Assembly (NCBI RefSeq): GCF_000429045.1
Contig: NZ_KE386841.1
Span: 225,666 to 289,665, forward strand
DNA from: Salinarimonas rosea DSM 21201
Lineage (GTDB): Bacteria; Pseudomonadota; Alphaproteobacteria; Rhizobiales; Beijerinckiaceae
Length of the DNA: 64,000 nucleotides
Direction of reading: 5' to 3'
The translations under genes were made by a program, and so were the position numbers. Under the pieces are notes generated by a model. That model saw nothing but the letters and a program-made list of their open reading frames with translations, made no database searches and was not told where the DNA came from. Below are positions 26,158 to 34,588 of this stretch, one piece after another. Within the stretch, counting starts at the first letter, position 1; each line of letters starts with the position of its first letter.

Positions 26158-27098
26158 CAGCGCTCCTTCACGTAGGGCTCGCCGGCGGCGCGCGGCGGGA
26201 TGGCGCGGCCGACGAAGCCCGCGAGCAGGATGACCGTCATGGCGTAGGGCAGGGCCTGGATCGCCTGGACGGGCATCTCGCCGAGACCGGGGATGTCGAC
26301 GCCCTGGAGGCGGATCGAGAGCGCCTCGAGGAAGCCGAACAGCGCGCAGGCGCCGAGCGCCGGCCAGGCCCGCCACTTGGCGAAGATCAGGGCGGCGAGC
26401 GCGATGAAGCCCTTGCCCGCGGTCATGCCCGGCAGGAAGCCGGCGGACAGGGCGGTGCCGATGAACGCGCCGCCGATGCCGCAGAACACGCCGGCGAGGA
26501 TCACCGCGACGTAGCGCAGCCCGGTCACGGAGATGCCGGCGGTGTCGACGGCCGCCGGCTTCTCGCCGACCGCGCGCAGGCGCAGGCCGAAGCGCGTCTT
26601 GGCCAGCACGAACCAGGTCAAGGGCACGAGGAGGAGCGCGAGGTAGACGAGGAAGGACTGGCCGAAGAGCACCTGCACGAGGCGCGACTGGTCCGAGACG
26701 TCGAACAGCGCGAGGAAGCGCTGCTCGCCCTCGAGCGCCGGCGTGCGCCCCCCTTGGCCGTACCAGGCATTGCCGATCACCGCCGTGAGGCCCGCGGCCA
26801 GCATGTTGATGGCCACGCCGGAGACGATCTGGTTGCCGCGCTGCGAGATCGAGGCGAAGCCGTGCACGAGCGCGAAGAGCGTCGAGGCGCCGATGCCGGC
26901 CAAGAGCCCCCAATAGGCCGAGCCGGTGGCGTAGCTCGCGCTCGCGGCGGCGAAGGCCGCGATCAGGAGCTTGCCCTCGAGCCCGATATCGATGACGCCC
27001 GAGCGCTCGGACCAGAGGCCGGCGAGGCAGGCGCAGAGCAGCGGGATCGTCAGCCGCAGGGTGGATTCGCCGAGCGCGAGGAGGCTCATCGCGTCCAT
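26157..27098 (-). CDS. ABC transporter permease, nucleoside/BMP-type (second subunit)
   Basis: A 313-residue inner-membrane permease with eight or more hydrophobic helices. Motifs LWSERSGVIDIGLEGKLL, GNQIVSGVAINMLA and GMTAGKGFIALAALIFAKW are hallmarks of the BPL_transp_2 permeases that work with Bmp-type lipoproteins to import nucleosides. Enzymes for cytidine, purine nucleosides and thymidine follow directly, which supports nucleosides as substrate. It begins 3 bases after the first permease. Confidence 0.9.
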   Translation of the reverse strand: MDAMSLLALGESTLRLTIPLLCACLAGLWSERSGVIDIGLEGKLLIAAFAAASASYATGSAYWGLLAGIGASTLFALVHGFASISQRGNQIVSGVAINMLAAGLTAVIGNAWYGQGGRTPALEGEQRFLALFDVSDQSRLVQVLFGQSFLVYLALLLVPLTWFVLAKTRFGLRLRAVGEKPAAVDTAGISVTGLRYVAVILAGVFCGIGGAFIGTALSAGFLPGMTAGKGFIALAALIFAKWRAWPALGACALFGFLEALSIRLQGVDIPGLGEMPVQAIQALPYAMTVILLAGFVGRAIPPRAAGEPYVKER

Positions 27099-27101
27099 GG
27101 C

Positions 27102-28214
27102 TCAAGCCTCCTTCGCCACGGGCCGGGCCGCGCGCCCGGCGAAGGCGGCGGCGACGAGGCGCTTGAACAGGCCGTCGAGCGCGCCGGCGAAGAGGATCAG
27201 CACCCCGCCGATCACGACGATCATGTCGCGCGTGATCGCGGGCACCTCGAAGGCGAGCTCGGCGCCGCCCTGGTAGAGCATGCCGAAGAGAAGGGAGGCG
27301 AGGATGATCCCGACCGGATGCCCGCGCCCCATCAGCGCCACCGCGATGCCGACGAAGCCGTAGCCGGAGGTGAACTCCAGCAGCAGCCGGTGCTGGTAGC
27401 CCATCAGCTCGTTCACGGCGAGCCCGGCGGCGAGCGCGCCGGAGATCGCCATGGCCACGACGGTGACCGCGCGTGGCGAGATGCCGGCGTAGACGGCGGC
27501 GGTCGGGTTCGCGCCGACGGTCCGGATGGCGTAGCCGAGGCGCGAGCGGAAGATCAGCAGCCAGACCAGCCAGGCGGCGATCAGCGCCAGGAAGAGCGAG
27601 GCGTTGAGCTGGGAGCGCGGCAGCTCGAGCCCGACGGCGGCGCCGAGCTCGTGCATCGCCGGCACGAACGACGCCGTCGGGAAGAGCGGCGTCTCCGGGT
27701 TCATCGAGGTCGGCGGGCGCAGCACGTTGACGAGGAGGTAGACCGACAGGATCGAGGCGAGCCAGTTGAACATGATCGTCGTGATGACGATGTGGCTGCC
27801 GCGATAGGCCTGCAGGTAGCCCGGCACCACGCCCCAGAAGGCGCCGAAGGCGGCGGCGGCGAGGATGCCGAGCGGGATCGCCAGGAAGGGGGGGACGGGC
27901 AGGAACAGCAGCGCCAGCGCGAGGCCGACGCCGCCGAGCATCGCCTGCCCCTCGCCGCCGATGTTGAAGAGCCCGGCGTGGAACGCCACCGCCACCGCGA
28001 GGCCCGTGAAGATGAAGTTGGTCGCGTAGAACAGCGTGAACCCGAGCGCGTAGCCGGATCCCAGCGAGCCGTAGATCAGCACGCGCGTGACGGTGAGCGG
28101 GTCCTCGCCGATGAACAGCACCACGATGCCGGCGACGAGGAAGGCGGCGACGACGCTCACCGCCGGGACGAGGGCGACGTCCGCCCAGCGCGGGAGCTTC
28201 ATCGGTGCGGCCAT
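27102..28214 (-). CDS. ABC transporter permease, nucleoside/BMP-type (first subunit)
   Basis: This 370-residue inner-membrane permease starts MAAPMKLPRWADVALVPAVS; I chose ATG 28214 for its GGGAGGG 6 bases upstream. Motifs FHAGLFNIGGEGQAMLGG, SHIVITTIMFNWLA and RTVGANPTAAVYAGIS belong to the same permease family as its neighbour. In most genomes the operon also encodes an ATPase and a Bmp-like lipoprotein just upstream. Here 175 bases without a gene separate it from a peptidase gene. Confidence 0.9.
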   Translation of the reverse strand: MAAPMKLPRWADVALVPAVSVVAAFLVAGIVVLFIGEDPLTVTRVLIYGSLGSGYALGFTLFYATNFIFTGLAVAVAFHAGLFNIGGEGQAMLGGVGLALALLFLPVPPFLAIPLGILAAAAFGAFWGVVPGYLQAYRGSHIVITTIMFNWLASILSVYLLVNVLRPPTSMNPETPLFPTASFVPAMHELGAAVGLELPRSQLNASLFLALIAAWLVWLLIFRSRLGYAIRTVGANPTAAVYAGISPRAVTVVAMAISGALAAGLAVNELMGYQHRLLLEFTSGYGFVGIAVALMGRGHPVGIILASLLFGMLYQGGAELAFEVPAITRDMIVVIGGVLILFAGALDGLFKRLVAAAFAGRAARPVAKEA

Positions 28215-28389
28215 CGCGCACCCTCCCGCTCCGCCCCGATCCAACCCCCGGTCATGCCACCCCTCCGCGCCGGCTCCGTCACGCTACACAAGCAGCCTTG
28301 CGCGCGTCCCGCCAGTGGCTTCGCGCACGATCCGCCCGGAAATCCACCGGTCCCGTCGCCGCAGCGTCGCGGGCGGGTGTCGCCGTCGG

Positions 28390-29793
28390 TCAGCCGCGGC
28401 CGAAGCGCTCGGCGACGAGCGCGTGGACGAGGCGCCCGGCCTGGACCTCGCCCCCCTCCGGGCGCCCGGGCTTGGTGCTCGGGTTCCAGGCGAAGAGGTC
28501 GAGATGGGCGTAGGACTTCGCCCGCGAGACGAACCGGCGCAGGAAGAGGCCCGCCGTGATCGCTCCGGCGTGGGGGCCGCCGGAGATGTGGTTCACGTCG
28601 GCGATCTTGGAGTCGAGCAGCTTGTCGTAGGGCTTCCACAGCGGCAGCCGCCAGACCGGGTCGTGCACGGCCTGCGACAGCCGCGCGAGGTCGGCGGCGA
28701 GGCCCTCGTCGTCGGTCATCAGCGCGGGAAGGTCGGGCCCGAGCGCCACGCGCGCCGCGCCGGTGAGGGTGGCGAAGTCGACGAGGAGGTCGGGCGCCTC
28801 CTCGTCGGCGAGCGCCAGCGCATCGGCGAGGATGAGGCGTCCCTCCGCATCCGTGTTGCCGATCTCGACGGTCAGCCCCTTGCGGCTCGAAAGCACGTCG
28901 CCGGGGCGGAAGCTGTCGCCGGCGATGGAGTTCTCGACAGCGGGCACCAGCAGGCGCAGCCGCACGGGGAGGTTCGCCGCCATGATCATCGCGGCGGTGG
29001 CGATGGCGGCGGCGGCGCCGCCCATGTCCTTCTTCATCAGCAGCATGGCGGCGGAGGGCTTGATGTCGAGCCCGCCGGTGTCGAAGGCGACGCCCTTGCC
29101 CACCAGCGTCACCTTCGGGGCGTCGGCGGCGCCCCAGGTCAGGTCCGCGAGCCGCGGCGCGCGCGAGGCGGCGCGGCCGACCGCGTGGATCATCGGGAAG
29201 CCGCGCTCGAGCAGCGCCTCGCCCTCGATCACGGAGACCTCGGCGCCGTGGCGCTCGGCGAGCGCGACGACGGCGGCGGCGATCCCGTCCGGCCCGAGGT
29301 CGTTGGCCGGCGTGTTGACGAGGTCGCGCCCGAGGCACACCGCCTCGGCCAGGTGCAGGACCGCGCCGGCGTCGACGCCGTCGGGCACGACGAGACGCGC
29401 GCGGGGCGTCTCGTCGCCGCTCACGTCCGCCTTGCCGCCGCTGCGCTTGTAGCGGTCGAACCGGTAGGCGCCGAGCGCAAAGGCGAGCGTCGCGAGCTCG
29501 GCGTTCGCCGGCGCCGGGTCGAGCCGCCAGGTGCCCGCCGGAAGGGCGGTGGCGAGCCGTCCGGCGGCGAAGGGGTCGTGCGGGTCGAGGCAGGCGAGCG
29601 CACGCGCGATGCCGCCCTCGGCGTCGGGCAGGACGACGAGCCGGCCGGGCTTCGGCACGAAGCCCTGCGCCTGCGCGAAGCGCCTCTCGCGCGGATCGAG
29701 CGTCTCGGCGAGCGCCGGCCAGCTCCCCTCGTCGACGAGGTGGACCCCGACCGCTGCGGCGGTCGGATCGATTTCGAGCGCGCGGTGCGTCAT
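28390..29793 (-). CDS. Leucyl aminopeptidase family protein (M17)
   Basis: This 467-residue metallopeptidase removes N-terminal residues from peptides. The M17 signature NTDAEGRLIL is intact, with metal and catalytic residues in VGKGVAFDTGG and MKKDMGG. The N-terminal domain (1-165) is divergent, as in PepB-like alphaproteobacterial members. ATG 29793 has GGAGG just upstream. It is on the same strand as the permease operon but 175 bases away. Confidence 0.92.
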   Translation of the reverse strand: MTHRALEIDPTAAAVGVHLVDEGSWPALAETLDPRERRFAQAQGFVPKPGRLVVLPDAEGGIARALACLDPHDPFAAGRLATALPAGTWRLDPAPANAELATLAFALGAYRFDRYKRSGGKADVSGDETPRARLVVPDGVDAGAVLHLAEAVCLGRDLVNTPANDLGPDGIAAAVVALAERHGAEVSVIEGEALLERGFPMIHAVGRAASRAPRLADLTWGAADAPKVTLVGKGVAFDTGGLDIKPSAAMLLMKKDMGGAAAAIATAAMIMAANLPVRLRLLVPAVENSIAGDSFRPGDVLSSRKGLTVEIGNTDAEGRLILADALALADEEAPDLLVDFATLTGAARVALGPDLPALMTDDEGLAADLARLSQAVHDPVWRLPLWKPYDKLLDSKIADVNHISGGPHAGAITAGLFLRRFVSRAKSYAHLDLFAWNPSTKPGRPEGGEVQAGRLVHALVAERFGRG

Positions 29794-29875
29794 GACCCCT
29801 CCCGGATGAACGCGTCCGGTTATCGGGCGCGCGCCGCGCGTTGGCAAGCGCGGGTGCGGTGCCGGGCGGGGCGCG

Positions 29876-29890
29876 TTAACGCTGCGGTAA
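29876..29890. promoter_or_regulatory. Possible CtrA box upstream of the TadD-like gene (TTAA-N7-GTAA)
   Basis: TTAA-CGCTGCG-GTAA is one mismatch from TTAA-N7-TTAA. Another TTAA half-site follows at 29893-29896. It lies about 80 bases upstream of the TadD-like ATG. In Caulobacter, Flp pilus genes are under CtrA control, which fits. The evidence is motif and position only. Confidence 0.45.
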
Positions 29891-29966
29891 GGTTAAAAGA
29901 GTATGGACGTCAGGAGCCTGCAATTGCTCATGACGCGCCCCGCGGCGCGATCCGAAGGAGCGGGGA

Positions 29967-30782
29967 ATGACGACGACACGCGTGCGGAATGGGGGAGGCG
30001 CCCGCCTGCGGCGGCTGCCGGCACTCGTCCTCGTCGCGGGGCTCGCCCTCTCGACGGCCGGCTGCCTCTCCTCGCGCGGACCCGCCACGACGGGCGGCAT
30101 CGACCCCGCGCGGCTCGCCCAGGCCTCCGAGACCGACCTGCGCAGCGCCTCCGACACCCTCGCGCGTCGCAATGCGGCCGATCCCGGCGATGCCCGGGTC
30201 GCGATCGCCTACGCCCAGGTCCTGCGCCGGCTCGACCAGCGCGCCCAGGCGGTGGCGGTGCTGCAGCAGGCCTCCATGCGCAACGCCGACGACAAGGTCC
30301 TCGCCGGCGCCTACGGCCGCGCCCTCGCCGACGCCGGGCGCCTGCAGGAAGCGCAGGAGGTGCTCGCCCGCGCACACTCGCCGCAGAACCCGGACTGGCG
30401 CGTCCTCTCCGCCCAGGGCGCCGTCGCCGACCAGCTCGGCGACCCCGCACGGGCGCAGCGCTTCTACGAGGCGGCGCTCAACCTCGTGCCGGGAGAGCCG
30501 ACGGTGCTCTCCAACTACGGCCTCTCGCTCGCCCTCTCCGACCAGCTGACGCGGGCGGAGGTGATGCTCCGGCAGGCGGCGGCGCACCCCGACGCCGACG
30601 CGCGCGTGCGCCAGAACCTCGCCCTCGTGCTCGGCCTCCAGGGCAAGATGGACGACGCCGAGGCCGTGCTCGCCAGCGACCTGCCGCCGGCCGCCGTCGC
30701 CGCCAATCTCGACGCGATCCGCACCATGGTCGCCCAGCCCAATTCCTGGGAGCGCCTGCGCCGCGCCGAGGACCAGGGCTGA
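29967..30782 (+). CDS. tadD: TadD-like TPR lipoprotein
   Basis: A 271-residue protein with a signal peptide and lipobox ending at Cys33 (STAGC), then a helical tetratricopeptide repeat region at about 60-230 (for example LAGAYGRALADAGRLQEAQE and VLSNYGLSLALSDQLTRAEV). This matches TadD, an outer-membrane-associated assembly factor for Flp/Tad pili. AAGGAG precedes the ATG at good spacing. No other tad genes are present here, so it may be an isolated copy. A possible CtrA box lies upstream. Confidence 0.78.
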   Translation: MTTTRVRNGGGARLRRLPALVLVAGLALSTAGCLSSRGPATTGGIDPARLAQASETDLRSASDTLARRNAADPGDARVAIAYAQVLRRLDQRAQAVAVLQQASMRNADDKVLAGAYGRALADAGRLQEAQEVLARAHSPQNPDWRVLSAQGAVADQLGDPARAQRFYEAALNLVPGEPTVLSNYGLSLALSDQLTRAEVMLRQAAAHPDADARVRQNLALVLGLQGKMDDAEAVLASDLPPAAVAANLDAIRTMVAQPNSWERLRRAEDQG

Positions 30783-30865
30783 ACCGCGCTCAGCCCCGGC
30801 GTAACCCGCCCTTAGGGCGCGCCTGCTAGGCCTGTCCCTCGCAATGGAGCGGGAGGACGGCCGCG

Positions 30866-32059
30866 ATGGGCGGATGGCGCGACAGGACGACGGCCGCGCA
30901 GGCGGTACGCGGCGCCGTGCGGCCCCTCGTCGAGATCGCCGCCGACCCGGCCCTGCGCGCCGCCTGGGCCCGCCTCGCGCGCGACGCGTCGGATGCGAAC
31001 CCGTTCTGGGGACCCGACTTCCTCGTCCCGCTGATGCGCGGCCGGCGGGTCCCCTGCGCCGTCGTCCTGGCCGAGGACGGAGCCGGCGGCCCGCGCCTCC
31101 TCGCCTTCCTGCCGCTCGCCCGGACGGCCGGCGTGCCCGGCCTCCTGCCGGCGCGGCTCGAGGGCCTGCGTCATCCGATGATCGTCGACACGACGCCGCT
31201 CCTCGACCGCACCGATCCGCAGGGCGCGGCGGCGGCGCTGGTCGAGACGCTCGCAGCCCACGCGCCGGGCGCGGTGCTGCGCCTGCCGCTGTGCGTCGCC
31301 GGCGCGACCGCCGACGCGCTCGACGCCGCGGCCGCGCAGGCCGGGCTCGCGACGGCACGGGTCGACGGCTTCGCCCGCGCGGCGATCTCCCGGGACGGGA
31401 CGGCCGAGCCGTCGACGCGCAAGCGCAAGGAGCTGCGGCGCGCGGCGACCGCGCTCGCCCGCGCGGGCACCGCGACCTACGAGACCGTGTCGGGTGCCGA
31501 CGTCGGCGCCGGCGTCGCGGCCTTCCTCGCGCTCGAGCGCTCGGGCTGGAAGGGCGCGGCGGGCACCGCGCTCGCCTGCGCGCCCGAGACGCGCGCCTTC
31601 GCCGACGCGGCGCTCTCGTCGGGATCCGTCGCCCCGCGCGTGGTGGTCGATCTCCTGCGCGTCGACGGCCGACCGGTGGCGGCCTCCGTGCACATCCTCG
31701 CGGGGGATCGCGGCGGCACCTTCAAGTGCGCCTACGACGAGCGCTTCGCCAAGGCCTCGCCCGGTCAGCTGCTCGACGCGTGGACGGCGGAGCGCGTGCG
31801 GGCGGGGGAGCACCCGGCGCGGGCGCTCGATTCCTGCGCGGCGCCGGGCCACCCGATCGAGTCGCTGTGGACCGATCGCCTGGCGGTCGACGACCGGCTG
31901 ATCGCGCTGTCCGCCTCCCCCCGTGGCGCCCGTCTCGCCCGGATCGCCGAGCGCCTGCGGCGGCTCGACGGGGCGGTCGGTCGGGCGAAGGCCTGGGCCC
32001 GGCGCCGGCTCGGGCGCCGCGAGACGGCGCTGCGCGCGCCGCCTGCGCAGGACGGCTGA
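30866..32059 (+). CDS. GNAT-family N-acetyltransferase (BioF2/CelD-like)
   Basis: A 397-residue cytoplasmic protein with a C-terminal GNAT fold of the BioF2-like/CelD type. Motifs are FLALERSGWKGAAGTAL, FKCAYDERFAKASPGQLL and DSCAAPGHPIESLWTDR. Members sit in polysaccharide or cell-envelope loci and probably acylate sugars or amino-acid carriers. No such locus is visible here. GGGAGGA precedes the ATG. It is 83 bases downstream of the TadD-like gene. Confidence 0.8.
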   Translation: MGGWRDRTTAAQAVRGAVRPLVEIAADPALRAAWARLARDASDANPFWGPDFLVPLMRGRRVPCAVVLAEDGAGGPRLLAFLPLARTAGVPGLLPARLEGLRHPMIVDTTPLLDRTDPQGAAAALVETLAAHAPGAVLRLPLCVAGATADALDAAAAQAGLATARVDGFARAAISRDGTAEPSTRKRKELRRAATALARAGTATYETVSGADVGAGVAAFLALERSGWKGAAGTALACAPETRAFADAALSSGSVAPRVVVDLLRVDGRPVAASVHILAGDRGGTFKCAYDERFAKASPGQLLDAWTAERVRAGEHPARALDSCAAPGHPIESLWTDRLAVDDRLIALSASPRGARLARIAERLRRLDGAVGRAKAWARRRLGRRETALRAPPAQDG

Positions 32060-32210
32060 TCCCGCTGCGGCCATCGGCAGAGCCGGCCTCCTCGGCCGCG
32101 ATCGATCCGCGCGCTCCGCCTGAACGAGTCGCGCTTGGGATCGATTTCCGCGGCTCGCGCGTTCCCGGGACCGGAAGACGCCCCCGGAGCTTCGCGAGAG
32201 GAGCCGCGAC

Positions 32211-32669
32211 ATGATCAGCGACACGGCCACCCGCGTCCGCCGCCATTCCAGCGACGAGGCGAACGCCCGGATCGACCACGCGACCAACGCCAGCGTCCGC
32301 TACCACGCCCGCCATCCCGACCGCATCGACGCCCGCCTGCGTGCGCTCGACGCGGAATGGGACGTCGAGCGCGTGCTCGAGGCCTATGCCGGCGCGGCGG
32401 CGCTGGGCGGCACGCTGCTCGGCAGCTTCGTCGACCGGCGCTTCCTGGCGCTCCCCGCTGCGGTGGGCGCCTTCCTGCTGCAGCATGCGCTGCAGGGCTG
32501 GTGCGTGCCCGTCCCGGCCCTGCGCGCGATGGACGTGCGCACCGAACGCGAAATCGACACCGAGCGCCACGCGCTCAAGGCGCTGCGCGGCGACTACGGC
32601 CCGATCGGCCCCGGTCCGCACCAGCGCGACAACCGCGTCGCCCATGCCCTCCAGGCCGCCCGCCTCTAG
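32211..32669 (+). CDS. DUF2892-type small membrane protein
   Basis: This 152-residue protein has a basic helical N-terminus (about 1-58), two short hydrophobic spans (about 60-100, AYAGAAALGGTLLGSFVD then FLALPAAVGAFLLQHALQ) and a polar C-terminus. It resembles DUF2892/YgaP-like proteins that often accompany stress genes. GAGAGGAG precedes the ATG. The function is unknown. It is 45 bases upstream of the DUF1328 gene. Confidence 0.72.
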   Translation: MISDTATRVRRHSSDEANARIDHATNASVRYHARHPDRIDARLRALDAEWDVERVLEAYAGAAALGGTLLGSFVDRRFLALPAAVGAFLLQHALQGWCVPVPALRAMDVRTEREIDTERHALKALRGDYGPIGPGPHQRDNRVAHALQAARL

Positions 32670-32714
32670 GGCGGAGCGACAGCTTCACCCCCCATCCCAA
32701 CCGGAGAGACCACC

Positions 32715-32888
32715 ATGCTCGAATGGGCCCTCATCTTCCTCGTCATCGCGCTCGTCGCCGGCGCCCTCGGCTTCACCGGAGTCGCCAAGGGCGCGGCGCA
32801 GATCGCCAAGATCCTGTTCTTCATCTTCATCGCGATCTTCGTGATCCTGCTGCTCCTCGCGGTACTGGGGATCGGCGCGGTGGCGTAG
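32715..32888 (+). CDS. DUF1328 (YtjA-like) small membrane protein
   Basis: A 57-residue protein, [20 protein letters not shown] and onward, with two hydrophobic helices around the short polar turn [12 protein letters not shown]. This exactly fits the DUF1328/YtjA family of small inner-membrane proteins, often stress-induced and of unknown function. The ribosome site GGAGAG 6 bases upstream of ATG 32715 is strong. Confidence 0.88.
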   Translation: MLEWALIFLVIALVAGALGFTGVAKGAAQIAKILFFIFIAIFVILLLLAVLGIGAVA

Positions 32889-32955
32889 CGGAGCGCGCCG
32901 AGGTAGTGTCTACCGACGCAATAAATACAAGGTGATGTGCGCCTCGCATCGAGCC

Positions 32956-32986
32956 ATACCTCCCGCCGCGTACCGACGGGAGGTAT
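32956..32986. promoter_or_regulatory. Perfect inverted repeat upstream of brnT (candidate BrnA operator)
   Basis: ATACCTCCCG and CGGGAGGTAT form a perfect 10-bp inverted repeat with an 11-base spacer, ending 7 bases before the brnT ATG. The downstream arm contains the GGGAGG ribosome site. An AT-rich -10-like stretch (aataaatac) lies at 32920-32928. BrnA antitoxins autoregulate by binding inverted repeats at their promoter, so this is a candidate operator; it could also hide the ribosome site in an mRNA hairpin. Confidence 0.55.
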
Positions 32987-32993
32987 CGGCTCG

Positions 32994-33263
32994 ATGGAGT
33001 ACGAGTGGGACGGTCGGAAGGCCGCGAGCAATCTCGCGAAGCACGGCGTCGGCTTCGAGACCGCCATGGCGGTCTTCTCCGACGCGACGCGCCGGACCCT
33101 GCTTGACGTACGCCGAGACTACGGAGAGGCTCGTCTCGTCACACCGGGGCGCGTGGACGGGCGCGTCTACGTGGTCGCGTACACGATGCGAGGCGGTGTC
33201 GTCCGCATCATCTCGGCTCGTATTGCGAACCGTCGAGAGGTTGCAGCACATGACGCTCGTTAG
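32994..33263 (+). CDS. brnT: BrnT family toxin (type II toxin-antitoxin)
   Basis: An 89-residue protein starting MEYEWDGRKAASNLAKHGVG. It contains the GEAR, VAYTMRGG and RIISARIANRRE blocks of DUF497/BrnT, a RelE-fold ribonuclease toxin. I chose ATG 32994 because similarity begins there. It overlaps the BrnA gene by 14 bases. Codon use is less GC-rich than the neighbours (for example its cgt-tag end), a hint of horizontal gain. Confidence 0.88.
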   Translation: MEYEWDGRKAASNLAKHGVGFETAMAVFSDATRRTLLDVRRDYGEARLVTPGRVDGRVYVVAYTMRGGVVRIISARIANRREVAAHDAR

Positions 33264-33549
33264 AAAGCGACTGGATCCGAACCGTCCACCCCGCGTGACG
33301 CAGGAAGAGGCGCGTCGTTACGATCTTCAGCGCGACGAGGACATCGACTACAGCGATATCCCGGATCTCGTCGAGGCTGGCTGGCCGGAGGTCGAGACGG
33401 ACGCGCACGGCCGACCGGTTGCGGTGCGCGTGCCGGTCGATCCCGCCGTGCTGGAGTGGTTCCGCCGGCACGCGCCGCAGGACGTCGCGCGTACGATGGC
33501 CGCTGTGCTCGCACAATACGTGCGCGAGCACGAGGATGAGCAGCGCTGA
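33250..33549 (+). CDS. brnA: BrnA family antitoxin
   Basis: A 99-residue antitoxin that pairs with BrnT. The N-terminal part DEDIDYSDIPDLVEAGWPEV is the BrnA signature. The C-terminal part VRVPVDPAVLEWFRRHAPQD then MAAVLAQYVREH is a ribbon-helix-helix-like DNA-binding segment. It overlaps brnT by 14 bases, as usual for the family. It converges on hslO. Confidence 0.85.
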   Translation: MTLVRKRLDPNRPPRVTQEEARRYDLQRDEDIDYSDIPDLVEAGWPEVETDAHGRPVAVRVPVDPAVLEWFRRHAPQDVARTMAAVLAQYVREHEDEQR

Positions 33550-33583
33550 CGCCAATCCGGCTGCCGGGCCGTGCCCCGCCGTC

Positions 33584-34588
33584 TCACCCCTCCCGCGCCG
33601 CTTTCTCCTCGATCTCGTGCGGGTCGAAGCCGTACTTGCGCGAGCAGAACTCGCACGTCACCTGGATCGAGCCGTCGTCGGCGACCATCTCGCGCCGCTC
33701 CTCCTCGGGGAAGCGGGTCAGCACGTCGACGACGCGCTCGCGCGAGCAGCGGCAGGCCTCGCGGATGCCCTGCGCCTCGAACACCCGCACACCGCGCTCG
33801 TGGAAGAGCCGGAACAGCAGCCGCTCGCTCGACACGGAGGGATCGATCAGCTCGTGATCCTGGATCGTGTCGACCAGCGTCTTCGCCTCGACCCAGGCGT
33901 CGTCCTCCGCCGGCTCCGCCCGGTCGTGCCCGGGATGGCCCTCGGGCGGGTCTCCCGGCGGCAGCTCGGCCTGTCGCTGCCGCTCGCTGGAGGAGGGGAG
34001 GAACTGCACCATCACCCCGCCGGCGCGGTAGGCCCGCGCCTCGCCGCCGGTCAGCTCCTCGGCGACCGCGAGGCGGATGCGGGTGGGGATCTGCTCGGAC
34101 TGCCGGAAGTATTGGTGCGCCGCCTCCTCCAGGCCCTGCCCCTCGAGCGGGACGACGCCCTGGTAGCGCCGCAGGTCCGGCCCCTGGTCGATGGTCATGG
34201 CGAGATGGCCGTGCCCGAGCAGACGGCCGACGTCGGCCCCGCGCAGGGGCTCGCCGGCGCGGGTGGCGTCGGCGACCTTGCCGGCGTCGAAGCGCGCGAA
34301 AGCGCGCAGCCGGTCGGGCGCGTCGTAGTCGACGACGATCATCTCGATCGGCCCGTCCGTCTTGGTCTGGAGCTGGAAGCGCCCGTCGAACTTGAGCGAG
34401 GCACCGAGCAGCGCGGTCAGCGCCGCCGCCTCGCCGACGACGCGCGCCACCGCGTCCGGATAGCCGTGGCGGGCCACCAGCGTGTCGACGGCGTCGCCGA
34501 GCCGAACCACCCGTCCGCGCACGTCGAGCGCCTCGACCGCGAAGGGGAGGACGACGTCGTCGGCGCCCTCGAATTGCGTCTGCGTCAT
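33584..34588 (-). CDS. hslO: Redox-regulated molecular chaperone Hsp33
   Basis: A 334-residue cytoplasmic holdase activated by oxidation. The C-terminal zinc centre is intact: CRCS and, about 30 residues later, CEFC. The N-terminal domain includes [20 protein letters not shown] and the [12 protein letters not shown] segment. An acidic, Pro-rich insert (about 220-245) is longer than in E. coli. The ATG at 34588 overlaps the argF stop (ATGA), giving argD-argF-hslO as one coupled unit. Confidence 0.94.
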   Translation of the reverse strand: MTQTQFEGADDVVLPFAVEALDVRGRVVRLGDAVDTLVARHGYPDAVARVVGEAAALTALLGASLKFDGRFQLQTKTDGPIEMIVVDYDAPDRLRAFARFDAGKVADATRAGEPLRGADVGRLLGHGHLAMTIDQGPDLRRYQGVVPLEGQGLEEAAHQYFRQSEQIPTRIRLAVAEELTGGEARAYRAGGVMVQFLPSSSERQRQAELPPGDPPEGHPGHDRAEPAEDDAWVEAKTLVDTIQDHELIDPSVSSERLLFRLFHERGVRVFEAQGIREACRCSRERVVDVLTRFPEEERREMVADDGSIQVTCEFCSRKYGFDPHEIEEKAAREG

